Positions 11,486-22,233 of a stretch of 64,000 bases of DNA are shown piece by piece. Location of the stretch: contig JAKTNV010000009.1 in assembly GCA_022747635.1 (NCBI GenBank), forward strand, positions 28,497,622 to 28,561,621. The letters run 5' to 3'. Numbering within the stretch: the stretch's first letter is position 1; each line of letters opens with the position of its first letter. The notes under the pieces are model-generated. The model was not told where the DNA came from and searched no databases. It saw nothing but the letters and a program-made list of their open reading frames with translations. The position numbers and the translations under genes are program-made. Origin of the DNA: Hetaerina americana. Lineage: Eukaryota > Arthropoda > Insecta > Odonata > Calopterygidae.

Positions 11486-12475
11486 TATATTTCTCAAACA
11501 ACCCAAGTTCTTATGCTACACAAGTGATTAAGTATGTGTTCAATACAACCATCCATGTAACAACATATTCAACCTCCATTAAATATACAAGCGGTCAAGC
11601 AAGTGGTTGTAGAGGATTGTGGGAGAGGGTGAAATGTGTGAGGTCATTACGGTAACTATATTCCTTAAATTTGTTAGGTTCCAGTGAAAATGTTCCTAGC
11701 TCATGTATGTGTTGCTTATACAAGGGTAGTGTACAGGTGGATTGATTTGTAATGGAACTTAAGGGATGTTTGCGGTGGAGATTACAGGGATGTATGGTAA
11801 CCTCCAGTTTCAAAGAGAGTAAAATATTATACTCTTCCAAGGCATCTATTCTAGCTCCTTTAATTTTTTGGTTGAATTAAGGAACTGCTATATGAAAGAT
11901 GGAAAATTGGTAATTGCTGATATTTTAAATGAAATTTGGTCAGTATTAGTTCACTTTTGTCTCAAGTTTCTTCGGTTTATCCAAAATTGAATGATTTTCA
12001 AAGAGTGCTCTTGAGCTATTAAGTATATTTTTTTAACTTTTTCAGTCTTTAAACGTACCTATTTGGTCGTAAGAAAAATTAGGTTAGATTATTGAATTCA
12101 TACTTACTGCAAATTCTGCCTTAATTTTGGTTTTGGGAAACAGGAATATTATTGAGGGGTTTCTTCAAATCTTCTAAATAACTGCTATCAAGATAAATAA
12201 AATGATGTTTATTTTGTTCCAAATGGAATTTCTTGATTGCATTATCCATGGGCTTTATTATTAAATTCAGTTGAACATATAGGGTTGTGATTTATTATCC
12301 TTAAATGGAAGAAATTCCAATAACTAGCCCCAATTGGGATTGAATCGCAGTATCTATGAACTCCTTCAAAAATTTTTATTGACAATTTTATTGCTTAATT
12401 AAGTAAACATATAAGTACAATATTAAATACAGATATTATATAATTCAATCAAAAAACATGTATATCAGATGTGGT
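11486..12475. other. intergenic and MED11 3' flank
   Basis: No gene or repeat was recognised apart from the MED11 polyadenylation signal at 12375-12380. Confidence 0.5.
12375..12380 (-). terminator. MED11 polyadenylation signal
   Basis: TTTATT on the + strand is AATAAA on the - strand, about 95 bases past the MED11 stop, a normal distance for cleavage and polyadenylation. Confidence 0.55.
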
Positions 12476-12732
12476 TCACCCTGTAGTGCCAGACATGCCT
12501 TGAGTCTGACCCACTTGCGACTGCATGCCAGCATTAGTAGACTGTGTCTGCTGGCATGCACCACCACTGGTTAGAGCTGCCTGCTGTTGCCGCAACACAT
12601 GTGCCCTCCCCTGAAGGTGTTTGTTCTTTATCCGCTCCAATTCATTGACTCTTGACCTGGCATGTTCCAGTCGATGCCATGCCATTTGCAAAACCTTCTG
12701 TGATGCATAACCTGACCCTTCATGGGGTTGAC
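12476..12732 (-). CDS. MED11: MED11 exon 3
   Basis: Acceptor TTCTCCAG|GT at 12732, stop TGA at 12478-12476. It encodes GQPHEGSGYASQK and the last helix, then a low-complexity tail rich in Gln, Ser, Thr and Gly. Confidence 0.92.
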
Positions 12733-14511
12733 CTGGAGAAAATAGTTACATTTAATTATCAAATTACATATTTATCGATGGTAACAACTTAAGCCTATAT
12801 TTGTTACTCTGACTGTTCCAAACCTATTATATATTGATTGAAATAAGGTCAGTAGAGTTAAACCTTGAAGCCAGAATGAAATAGTGAATTCAATCTTACA
12901 TGCTAGCAATCATTGTAAATTGAACCATTCCAACTAAATTTTTGGAAACTTTCCATGCACACTTTTCTAACTACACCATTACATGTCAAAACAAGAGTGG
13001 AATACTTTTCATTTGGATTCTCATTAGATACTATTTTGAAATGGACGTGATATGTGATGTGACAGGATTATATACAATTCTAAGTACAACATCATAAAAT
13101 ATTGTTTCTTGAAACATTGAAAAAGTAGTTTTCTAATCTGTGAAAATGATTTTCTCTGACGTATAAATATATTCCATCAATCCTGAAAGAGGAATTAGAA
13201 AAACTGCAGATTTCAACAAACAATTGTGGTACCAGTACCTCAACCAAGTTTTTCTAATTCCTCCAGATGCAATTTAGCAAGGATGAGATTGAAACCCTAA
13301 AAGCTTCAAACTGGGATCATCATTTTTTTACTAAAACAATGTTTTACAAGATATTCATGAATTACGATGATTCATTTCCTCACCTTTTTCATACAACTAA
13401 TAATATTGGGTCTTCTTGGAAAGCGAAAAACCAATATATAGTTACAAAGATACCATTAAACAATGATAAACAACAATCTATCAGAAGGAAACTGCTAAAA
13501 CTAGCTACATCTTGAACGGTAGGATGTGGGAATTTCAATATTTTGGAATAACGGTGTCATATAGAGCAATTTGATTCAGGATTTGACACACATTTGAGAT
13601 GTTTTATTTCAAGTATAAGTAACTACCTTTTCAAATAAAAGAATTACCAATGACTTCGTGAACAACAATCCTGTCACGTCGCATATTATTTAAGCCCATT
13701 TCAAGATCTGATTGCAATGAGACGTCTATAATCTTAACACATGTCAAACATCGATCACTTAACATGTCCAAATCGAAAAGAAAAATTATTTCACTCGTTA
13801 TGTTTGGCAAACGGCAAATAATAATAATGAATATCTTTCACCTGCTGTCACTAAACAAACGAGGCTGAAAAAAAATTAAAAATCCAGTTCCCTGCGGATA
13901 CCATATTTCCCATTTGAATACCGTACGTTTAAGGCTGACTATAGTGAGAATCAGTGTGAATTCGTTGGCCTTCACCTGATCGTTTACCTGGTATTTAAGA
14001 TTGTTGGCAAGGAACAAAAATTACTAGCAAAGAAACCAAGCTACGTAGCATTTAGACTCAGAACAAAATCTTATTCCAAGTCTTTTTTAAACACCCCGCT
14101 CAATAGATAGGTAAAGGTAAACATTGTGTTCAATGCATTAATTATCATTGTAGTGACGCAACAGTTAAATTTAGAGATAAACATGCCAAGTAGAAATGGT
14201 CATTTCATTGCATACCTGTCGAAACTTGCGTCAAATAATTGATTTGCTCAGTTAACTTTGACTCGACGTGTGCTAATGTTTTCAGAAATGTATCTGTTTG
14301 TCCTTCGGCATGCTTTTGGCTGGATTTTTCTTTGCTCAGTTCCATAAGCGCCTGACCTGAAAATACAAAAAGCAAAGATAATAGTTTGCAGTTTCATGCA
14401 ACGGAAGTTCAATTCAACTTGTCCTTCGTACTAACCTGCACTCATTAAACAATTAATAATATCCTTTTCTATTAGATCAAGGGTTTGTATTCTTTCCATA
14501 GGCGCAGTCAT
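12476..14511 (-). CDS. MED11: Mediator complex subunit 11
   Basis: Complement join 14436-14511, 14216-14356, 12476-12732: 157 residues. MED11 pairs with MED22 in the Mediator head module, which bridges activators and RNA polymerase II/TFIIH. The start MTAPMERIQTLDLIEKDI, followed by LMSAGQALMELSKEKSS, a coiled helix around HVESKLTEQINYLTQVSTG, QPHEGSGYASQKV and MAWHRLEHARSRVNELE, follows the MED11 order throughout. Vertebrate MED11 is about 117 residues; the extra length here is a Gln/Ser/Thr-rich tail after residue 110 or so. Both introns are GT-AG and the frame is intact. The ATG at 14509-14511 is preferred; an in-frame ATG four codons later is possible. Confidence 0.93.
13189..13263. repeat. 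perfect 17-bp inverted repeat in MED11 intron
   Basis: GAGGAATTAGAAAAACT (13189-13205) is exactly inverted at 13247-13263, with a 41-base loop. It ends three bases before an 82-codon + strand open frame (13267-13515). It may be an element end or a hairpin; no second copy was found. Confidence 0.6.
14216..14356 (-). CDS. MED11: MED11 exon 2
   Basis: Acceptor TTTTCAG|GT, donor ACAG|GTATG. It encodes the conserved ELSKEKSS to YLTQVST helix pair; phase 1 on both sides. Confidence 0.92.
14436..14511 (-). CDS. MED11: MED11 exon 1
   Basis: Starts at ATG 14511-14509 and ends at the donor GCAG|GTTAG (intron begins at 14435). It encodes the first 25 residues, ending in CLMSA plus one base. Confidence 0.9.
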
Positions 14512-15470
14512 TTTGATGTTCTGTAAGCAGAAGGCTCTAAAGTAATTTAACTATCTATGCTATACTCAGTCTCAATATAAACATATTTTTTAAATTATAA
14601 CACACAATTTCGTAATCAGAATAAATATATTATGGGCTCTTCATATTCATGTCTAACCTCAGTATAAAAACAATTCTTCAAGAAATGGAAGAACTGGTTC
14701 CGAATTTCCGTTATTATGAAATATAAACAACACGGTATGGAGAAACCCGAATACAAATTGGAGGCTTATAATGGCGAGCGGATAGCGTATTTCTTCTGGA
14801 AACATTTGAGTAGACGAAATGAGAGGGGTGTAATGTTCTGGCGGGTTTTCATGTTGGTCGATTCGTAAAACATATACTTTACATCTATTTTGGTTTCGTG
14901 ATCTAATGGATTGTTTCTTCGTAAATATATTTACTATAGCTGATGCTATAATAAAACCTTAGTTTATTATTATGTTAATTAAATATATATTTTTTAAAGA
15001 ATTTTAATTAAGTACAATCAAAATTGAAGTAAAATGTCATCTTAGGTTCCCAAATGAAAAAAGTTATTTGTTAGATAAGGAATTTAAATATAGTTCAACA
15101 ACCGAAATGAAGTCTTTGTGACGACGACCATTTGACAATTCAATAGAGAAATAACTTCTTCATGATTTAAAAAAATGTGCATTGCAAATTTTGCCCGACT
15201 CTCATTCTGATATTCAAAGGGTATAAACCATTTTCCATAAAAAAACTAAAGAGCTTTATTGTTATCGACCAATATGAGACATTCTATGCACTTGATGTGC
15301 ATCATTTTTTAAACGTCTTCATTGGATGTATTGGATTGGATGTATCATAAACCAAAGAGCACCTTTGTGGAAATTAATGCTATTCATGAAAAAATTTTGT
15401 ATTTTCCACATTTATTTTAGTGAATATATTATTCATGTATTTCATCATGATATTACATCACCCTATTCCC
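14512..15470. other. MED11 5' flank and intergenic
   Basis: The segment 14690-14860 is locally less AT-rich and contains CG dinucleotides, as expected of the MED11 promoter and 5' UTR. No clear TATA element was assigned. Nothing else was recognised up to 15470. Confidence 0.4.
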
Positions 15471-15866
15471 TAATAAATTCCTGTCCTTTTCTTACTTGCC
15501 AAACATTCTCAATATTATCAGTCTTCAATATCCTATTGCCAATCAAAATATCCTAATCCACCCTCAGTTGGATTTCTTCAAACAATCCTCTCTCCTCCCC
15601 CATCTTACCAAGCCCTTCAGTTGTTTTCATTTCTGTCCACTGCATCTCCTTCTCAACACCCATATTTCAAGCCTCCAATCGACGTCAATCATCCTGCTTC
15701 AATGACCATTTTTCCATGCCATACAAAACTATATTCTATATAAAAGTTTTGGTGAGCCTTATCCTAACATCCTTACTCATAGACCCTGTTATCAATTCCC
15801 TCCTCCTAGTCTTATTTTGGAGTATATATAGGATTGGACTTCTTTGCCTGATGCATTTTATATAAT

Positions 15867-16042
15867 GAAATTAAATTTAAAATACTTTGCCTTTCCCCAT
15901 TAAAAACTTTTATTTACGACCTAGGTTTCATTATGGTATAACATCAACAGGTGTTGACCTGATGATGTTGTACTATAATGTAACCTAGGTCGTAAATAAA
16001 AGTTTTTAATGTGGAAAGGCGAAGTATTTTAAATTTAATTTC
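15867..16042. mobile_element. foldback element (hairpin family 3)
   Basis: Arms of about 86 bases (15867-15952 and 15957-16042) are inverted with roughly 90 percent identity, starting GAAATTAAATTTAAAATACT and ending with its complement. The + arm has CTGATGA at 15959-15965 and GTAAC plus palindromic ACCTAGGT and C at 15980-15991. The - arm keeps GAAAC (15929-15925) but has CTGTTGA. The two arms therefore carry complementary damage to a hammerhead-like core. Confidence 0.75.
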
Positions 16043-16069
16043 AATATGAAGAATTTCCACCAAGTGACT

Positions 16070-16345
16070 ACAGAAACTGTTTCATTTTTCAATTTATGTA
16101 AGCTTGGTTTAGGGACTATTGAAAGTTCGTCTCCAATAAGGCCTACTCCGTTTAATCACCATGATACAAAATTTCCTGGGCACAAATGATCTGAGTGCTC
16201 AGTCAAGCCTGAGCAGTCGAGCCTGAGACAGTGATCATCTCTGTACATGAACTATTGTTTAGTGGTGAATAAACAGAGTAACCCTTATTAGTAACTTTAA
16301 TTCCCAATAGTCCCTACGCCAAGCTGCTATCAATTGGTGACCCCG
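16070..16345 (+). mobile_element. LTR-retrotransposon fragment: solo-like LTR plus primer-binding site
   Basis: A repeat-like segment with AATAAAC near 16270 ends in ATTGGTGACCCCGGCATGAT at about 16334-16353. This is a typical primer-binding-site context just inside the 5' LTR of insect LTR elements. RTE-derived sequence resumes directly afterwards. The left boundary is uncertain. No gag or pol is present, so only an end remains. Confidence 0.55.
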
Positions 16346-17275
16346 GCATGATCTAAACATGCTATCTTCTCAAATCTTCTTCTTACACCCCAACTACTTT
16401 GACCATTTTGTTATAAAACACATCTGGGATACGTTACCTGTTCCACCTGCTAAAGCTTTCGTCTTCCTATTTTAACATATAACTTAGCCATTCTCTTGCT
16501 GAAAAACAACCCAAACTTTTTTGTTTATTTTCAATCCATACCAATCACCTGCCTTCTAATACACTCAGCAATGCTTGCAGCCCCTTGGCTGACTGATAAA
16601 CTAAAGCTTGAGCATCAGCAAACCTAACTAATTTTTTGATTATATGATGATAATGTTAGCATATTAGTGGATGACTCCATTAAAAGTTACTATTGCGGCA
16701 TTTCCCATAGTTTCTTGTAATTTTATGAATGGCTCAACGATTTTTATTCCAATCTCCAGTTCTTCCCAACCCTCTTTAATCATTTCCTCCACACACATGG
16801 TGAACAGCATAGGTGACAAATTGAGTAGCTTCAGGCATGAGGTGGTGGAAGTCGAACGTAATGGGAAAAGAGCTACAATCAGTTATTCAGCACAGGTGAC
16901 TTTGGGTACTTAGTCCCTCCTCTCCCTATCACAGCCCATCTGGACTCTTTATCCCCCATTCGCACCTGAGACATGTACAGGTTGCAGATTAGCCTCCTAT
17001 CCCTTCAATCTAATCCTATTTTCTGCAATACTGTTCCAAATTCACTCTATCAAACATCTTTTCAAAATCTATGAAGCAGGCAAATACTTCCTGATGGTAT
17101 TCTATGTTCCTCTCCATTAATGCAATGGCATCACATATGCCTTTCCCCTTCCTGAACCCAAACTAATCATACCTTAAGTAATCATTTGCCCATCTCTCTA
17201 TCGTATTTTTGATGATCCTGGGAACCACTTTTACCTGTGGGCAAAAACTGACTTATGGTTCCGTAGTCCTCATAT

Positions 17276-19100
17276 TATTATTATTATTACTTTTTATTTG
17301 CCCAGAGATCACAATACAAAAATACCAGGTGGGTGGAGTATGTACATGATATAAGGCACGTCAAATGAGGAGCAAAGACACAGGCTCAGTTAAGATACAT
17401 AAAAGAATAGATGCTCATAGTGACATAAGTGTTTGGTACAAATCCATGAACATCGGCTGTAACATGCACATACAATATCAAATTCAGAAAAATCATTGAT
17501 CACAAACATGAATCAGACCATGACCATTGCTAGAAACTAAAAGTATGAACTTACTGGTTGGGAATATTGTTGAGATATTCATCAACCGAGTAAAACATAT
17601 TGCGCTGTAGATATCTTTTTTAATTTATGCCTGAATGCAGCAGTTCCCTGTGTATCCTTGATACTTTTGGGTAGTTTGTTAAATAATCTGATGCCCATTT
17701 CATTGGGTCCTAATTTCAATGCTTTAGTTCTTATATTCCCATAATGGAAGTCATTCCTGCCTCTGGTGTAATGATGATGATAGGCAGAGTTAAGAGAATA
17801 GTTGCCGATGTAATTTTTTATATATAGAATTAAAAACATAATGTAGATGCATGGTAGTGGTAGCAAATTTAATTCACGGAAAATAGGCCTTGATGGAGCA
17901 TTGTGAGGTTTCCTGGTGATGATTCTAATAGCTTTCTTTTGCATTTTAAAGATGGTTTGAGAAATAGCAGCTGATTCCCATAATATTATACTGTAGGTTA
18001 TATTTGAATAAATTTCCCCATTGAGTAGTACAGTTTTACTTGTAGTTTCATACAGGTGTCTTAATAAGTAGCAAGTTGAACTGAGCTTGTGTTGAAGGGC
18101 TTTTACATGAGTATCCCAAGAAATATTTGCACATAGAGAAATACCTAGAAATTTGCATTCTGTCACACGCTCAATTGATAGGTCATTGATTTTTACCAGC
18201 AGATCATCTGACACGTTCTTATTGCGTGTAAAGTTTACTATTCTACTTTTATTTACATTTAAGTCTAGAAGGTTGTCTGTGCACCACTTGTTTATTGCAA
18301 GTGTGACAGACTTAGATTTATCCACAAGGCTGGGATATGTTTGTGTTGATATTATTACATTAGTGTCATCAGCGTACAACACTGGTATTATTCCATCATT
18401 ATTTGGTAAGCAGTTAGGTAGGTCATTGATGTAAATCAGAAAGAGGAGTGGCCCAAGGGTTGAGCCTTGTGGAACACCTTTGTTAACTTGGTATGCTTCG
18501 GATGAATATTTTGACCCATCAACTGATAACACTACTTTCTGAGTGCGATTATGAATATAGGACTTCATCCAGTTTAAAGGAATTCCTCTAATTCCTATTC
18601 TATTGAGTTTAATTAGTAGTTTACATTATCAAAAGCCTTTGACAAGTCAAAAAACATTCCAAGAGTTTTGCGTTTAGCATCTAATGAATTAAGTATGCTG
18701 TCGATTGCCTGACATATGGCAGTTGTGGTAGACCTTTCAGATCTAAATCCATGCTGAGAATTTGAAAGTAGGAAGTTTTTTTCGAGATAAGATGCTATTT
18801 GCATATACATGGCTTTTTCGAATATTTTAGCCAATATATTTTGGACGGCTATTGGTCTGTAGTTGTTCAAATCATTTACACAGCCATGGTTTTTATAAAT
18901 GGGCACTACTTTTGATTCTTTTAATTGGGATGGGAAAATCCCTTGTATCAAAGATTCATTAATTAAAAATAAAAGGGGTGCTTTTATGGCTTCAAAACAA
19001 TGATGAACAACTTTACCAGGAATTTCATCTGGGCCAGTACCGGATTTGTTTCTGAGTGAGGAGACAATAGTTTTTAGATTGGTTTCAGAACAGGGCTTGG
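17276..19100 (-). mobile_element. jockey/CR1-like LINE, 5'-truncated, inserted in the old RTE
   Basis: CATAT flanks both sides (17271-17275 and 19101-19105), and the RTE sequence continues across the insertion. The element's 3' end, on the low-coordinate side, has an ATT repeat tail after TTTTATTTGCCCAG. The protein runs on the - strand in two frames: 18951-18613 with FFDLSKAFDNVN, and 18568-17582 with GVPQGSTLGPLLFLIYINDL, the catalytic LYADDTNV, and the C-terminal thumb (GIRLFNKLPKSIKD). One frameshift lies near 18600. The endonuclease domain is missing. Confidence 0.85.
17582..18951 (-). pseudogene. LINE reverse transcriptase, frameshifted
   Basis: About 440 residues of reverse transcriptase: fingers (NNYRPIAVQNILAKIFEK), palm with FFDLSKAFD and YADD, and thumb. 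The YADD active site is intact. The frame breaks once, between 18613 and 18568, and the 5' half of the element is absent, so it cannot act autonomously. Confidence 0.85.
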
Positions 19101-19739
19101 CATATGTCGTAGCCTTTACCTTTTTTGAGATAGCACTAACCCCGATCTCACCAAGTCTTCCGGCCAGATTCCTTCCTCATAGATGCCATGAATTAGTCCC
19201 CAAATCCTCTTCCTTTTAAGTAGTTTCTAGGGAATTCCGTCTACCCCCACAGCCTTCTTTGATTTCAATTACCTTGTCCTTTATATCTTGCTCTTCTTAT
19301 TTTGCTCTACTTGTTACCTGCCTCATTTTATCATTTAACCCTTTGCACATTCTCATACCTGACGTTGTATGTACATTCCTCCATTTCCTTCTCTTACCTA
19401 TCTTTTTAATCAACTCATCTGTAACATAGTTCCCTAGGCCTTTTCCTTTAAGCAGTTCCTACAGTTTCTTTTCTGGCTTTTGATATCCCTTTTTGGATAT
19501 ATTCCCATTTTTTCCCTTTAGTATCTAGCTCCCTTTCCTCACTTATGATTTCCTCTGTTGAATAGTATATAAAATATTATTATACTGCCAATTATACATG
19601 CAAAATACATTTCTAATGTTAAATGGCCATGATACAAGTAACAAAAATTAGGTACCACAGAAATATATAAGTATAGGTAACTTGAATGGTGCGACATTAA
19701 ACATTACACCATGTACTAATAAAATTTAATGATTAAAAA

Positions 19740-20850
19740 TAGCATTACGTGACCTGAGCAGGGCATTTGATTGCATTGAGGATGCAACTTTGATTTGGAA
19801 ACTGGAATAATACAGTGCCAGGAGAAATGCATTGAATGTGTTCAAATCATATATTTGCAATTACAGAAAAATAGCATTTTTAACGGTGAGATCTCCCAGG
19901 GTTTGGTCATTTCTATGGAAGTCCACAGGGATGCCCTGAGACCACTGCTATTTATTATTGTGATTTTTAATGAATTTGACAAAAATGTTAATGATAGCCA
20001 TATCCCTAGTTTATACTGATGTTCATTTGTACAACGTAAGCTAGGAGACTGATGTTATGAAGTACAAGAATTAAAAGCATTCCATGATGCATGAATTTTG
20101 TTTTCAATAAACGATTTAATATTTGATGAAAATAAAACTCAATTGATTCTTATTAGCCTCAAAGATGCAGAAAAAATGTAGTCTGCATATCTGTTGGCCA
20201 CCCCAATATTGATTTCAAAATGGCATGGAATTCAGATTTATTCACTATAAGTAACATGCAACCCAAAAGCTCTCCTCTACAATCAAAACTCTACTAAGTT
20301 CAAGGTTAGATTGCCAAAAAAATACCTCGGCTAATGAAATTGGTCTTTTCCAGAGTATTTGGGGAAATGGTTATGCTATGGGAACTGTTCCAGGATTGCA
20401 GAAACAAGTTGAACACGAAGAAATAATCAAAGACTTAGTGTTTCCATGTGCTTTACAAAATGATTTCCACAACATATAGGCCTCAAACATCTCCCAAAGC
20501 AAGTGGTGAGGATTTTAACTGAAGCCAAATTAAATGATCACCACATATTACTTTTCACTAAAGAACAAAACAGTGGCTGCAATAAATTTGAACATTCTAT
20601 AAGTACTGAACTACAGAGTCACAGAACTGTTTAGCGTAGTAGAAGCAATGACATCCACAATGACGATACAAGGAAGAGTTGGCCTACCCTTCTATAGGCA
20701 CAAGGAAAAAATGGACCAGAATCATACACGCAATGAGGTAAATAACTTTATTAATTATCTGTGGATACCGAAAATGAACCTCTAAAAAGTTTCAAAAATA
20801 AATTGAGTACATGCATTAGTTTTAATACTTCATAAGCAAAAAGAGATGAT
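19740..20850 (+). pseudogene. heavily decayed LINE reverse transcriptase
   Basis: The + strand reads LRDLSRAFDCIEDATLIWKL at about 19747-19806 (palm motif A block), then a degraded PQG-type block with LLFIIVIFNEFDKN near 19945-19985. Downstream, a C-terminal debris region with GLQKQVEHEE and PFYRHKEK runs to about 20850. Multiple frame changes. Opposite orientation to the neighbouring LINE. Confidence 0.6.
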
Positions 20851-20939
20851 AGAATAAATCAAATGATATTAGGGAAAACGAACATTTTATATATGCTACC
20901 AAAACTGCTATTAAAATATTTATTGCCAGATTTGATACA

Positions 20940-21600
20940 TTGACTCAAATTTGTCGAAGTAGAACTCCTGTGCGTCCACGCGTCACTGCTAGTGGGTTTT
21001 CATACCACCTATACCTTCAGGAAGGCAGCGCCCTAAATGTTGCTGAGCTCCTCTCATCACAACCTGTTGTAACATTTCCACCGAGCCATGGCAATGTCCT
21101 TTCACCATGCATTTGAGGTGGGGGAAGAGGAAGAAGTCTGACGGGGAACCAGCTGTAGGGTGGTCGAGAAGCTCTTAGCAGATCTGCAGTCAAGTTTCCT
21201 TTTTTTATCTGAGAGCACTTGTGGCACCAACTTTGCACACACCTTTCTCATGTCCATGCTTTCGGTCACAAGTCGATGCATATCACTTTAAGGTAAGCCA
21301 AGTTCATCAGAAACCATGCGAACACTTAAATTTGCAATCCCTGTCCAACAAAGCCTTCACTCTTGCAAGATTTTTGTCATATTTTGAGGTCAAAGGGTGT
21401 GCTGAATTTTTGACGTCTTCTCTACAAACTGAAACAACTTATGTCACTCAAGAATAAACCATCTACCCATGGTGTTACCACCATAAGCTGCTTTGAGCAT
21501 GTCATGAGTCTCTTTTCCAGCTTAGCCCAGTCTCACACAAAATTTGAGGACATAGCACTATTCCAATAACCAGTTCATGACAAGTTTAAAGAGGTCACAT
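20940..21600 (-). pseudogene. mariner remnant lacking the catalytic core
   Basis: On the - strand the helix-turn-helix part (ETHDMLKAAYGG near 21500) is followed by VKALLDRD and ELGLPYSDMHRLVTESMDMR-like blocks, read in changing frames. These are joined to a SPSDFFLFP-like block near 21130. The first and second catalytic aspartate regions are missing, so it is an internally deleted and decayed copy. Confidence 0.65.
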
Positions 21601-21924
21601 TATAGAAGTTACCCAAACGAACTTTCTGCAAAGGCTGGGAGCCAACTTTCAGCATATCCTGAGACTCACTTCTCTTGAACCCAGCCAGAGAAACCACCAC
21701 CCGTCCATCTATCTGGGAAAAATTAAGTCTTACTACTTTTGGGAGATGCCTCGTATCATGACAGAGTCTATGGCATCTGTTGGCAACATTATATTATTCA
21801 TTGTGTATACTTTACAATTTCAGGCTTTGAGCTTGCCTGATGTGCCAAACCTTAAGAACTCCTACATATGCATTATTCATTAAATTAGCTGGGTGACAAC
21901 CAGCTCATAAAATATAGAAAACTT

Positions 21925-22225
21925 TTCAATTGTTCCCAGCTCAACTTTGTGGAAATTCATGTTAATTAAATGAAGAATACAATGTATCTTTCCACTGTCC
22001 TTTATTCACGTAAAACTAGTTTCAACGCTCAAGTGTCATCATCAGGTACAAATTAATCAAGTCGCAGTCCGTTTATATACCATTCCCTCCTCCTCTCCCC
22101 CATGAATGGCATATAGATGGACTGCGATTTAATTAATTTGTATCTGATGATGATGCTTGAGCATTGAAACTACTTGTATGTGAATAAAGGACAGTGGAAA
22201 GATACATTATATTCTTCATTTAATT
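21925..22225. mobile_element. foldback element (hairpin family 2, copy 2)
   Basis: Homologous to 4780-5009, starting with the same CAATTGTTCC-type end. Possible target duplication GAAAACTT at 21917-21924 and 22226-22233. This copy keeps about 60 central bases that copy 1 has lost, including a CGCAGTCC/GGACTGCG pair. Left arm, - strand: CTGATGA (22045-22039) and GAAAC (22023-22019). Right arm, + strand: CTGATGA (22144-22150), a GATGC/GCATT hairpin and GAAAC (22166-22170). Confidence 0.78.
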
Positions 22226-22233
22226 GAAAACTT

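Larger units (their letters stand above)
15470..19566 (-). mobile_element. old RTE-clade LINE copy, broken by three later insertions
   Basis: The pieces 15470-15866, 16345-17275 and 19101-19566 align in order with the reverse complement of the better-preserved RTE at 30493-33866. Shared landmarks are the AACATTCTC and CCCATTGCCAATCAA-like 3' region, the GACTGATAAACTAAAGCTT region, the AGTCCTCAT junction and the GATCTCACCAAGTCTTC stretch. Many substitutions and stops. The gaps hold hairpin family 3, an LTR fragment and a jockey/CR1-like LINE. Confidence 0.75.
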
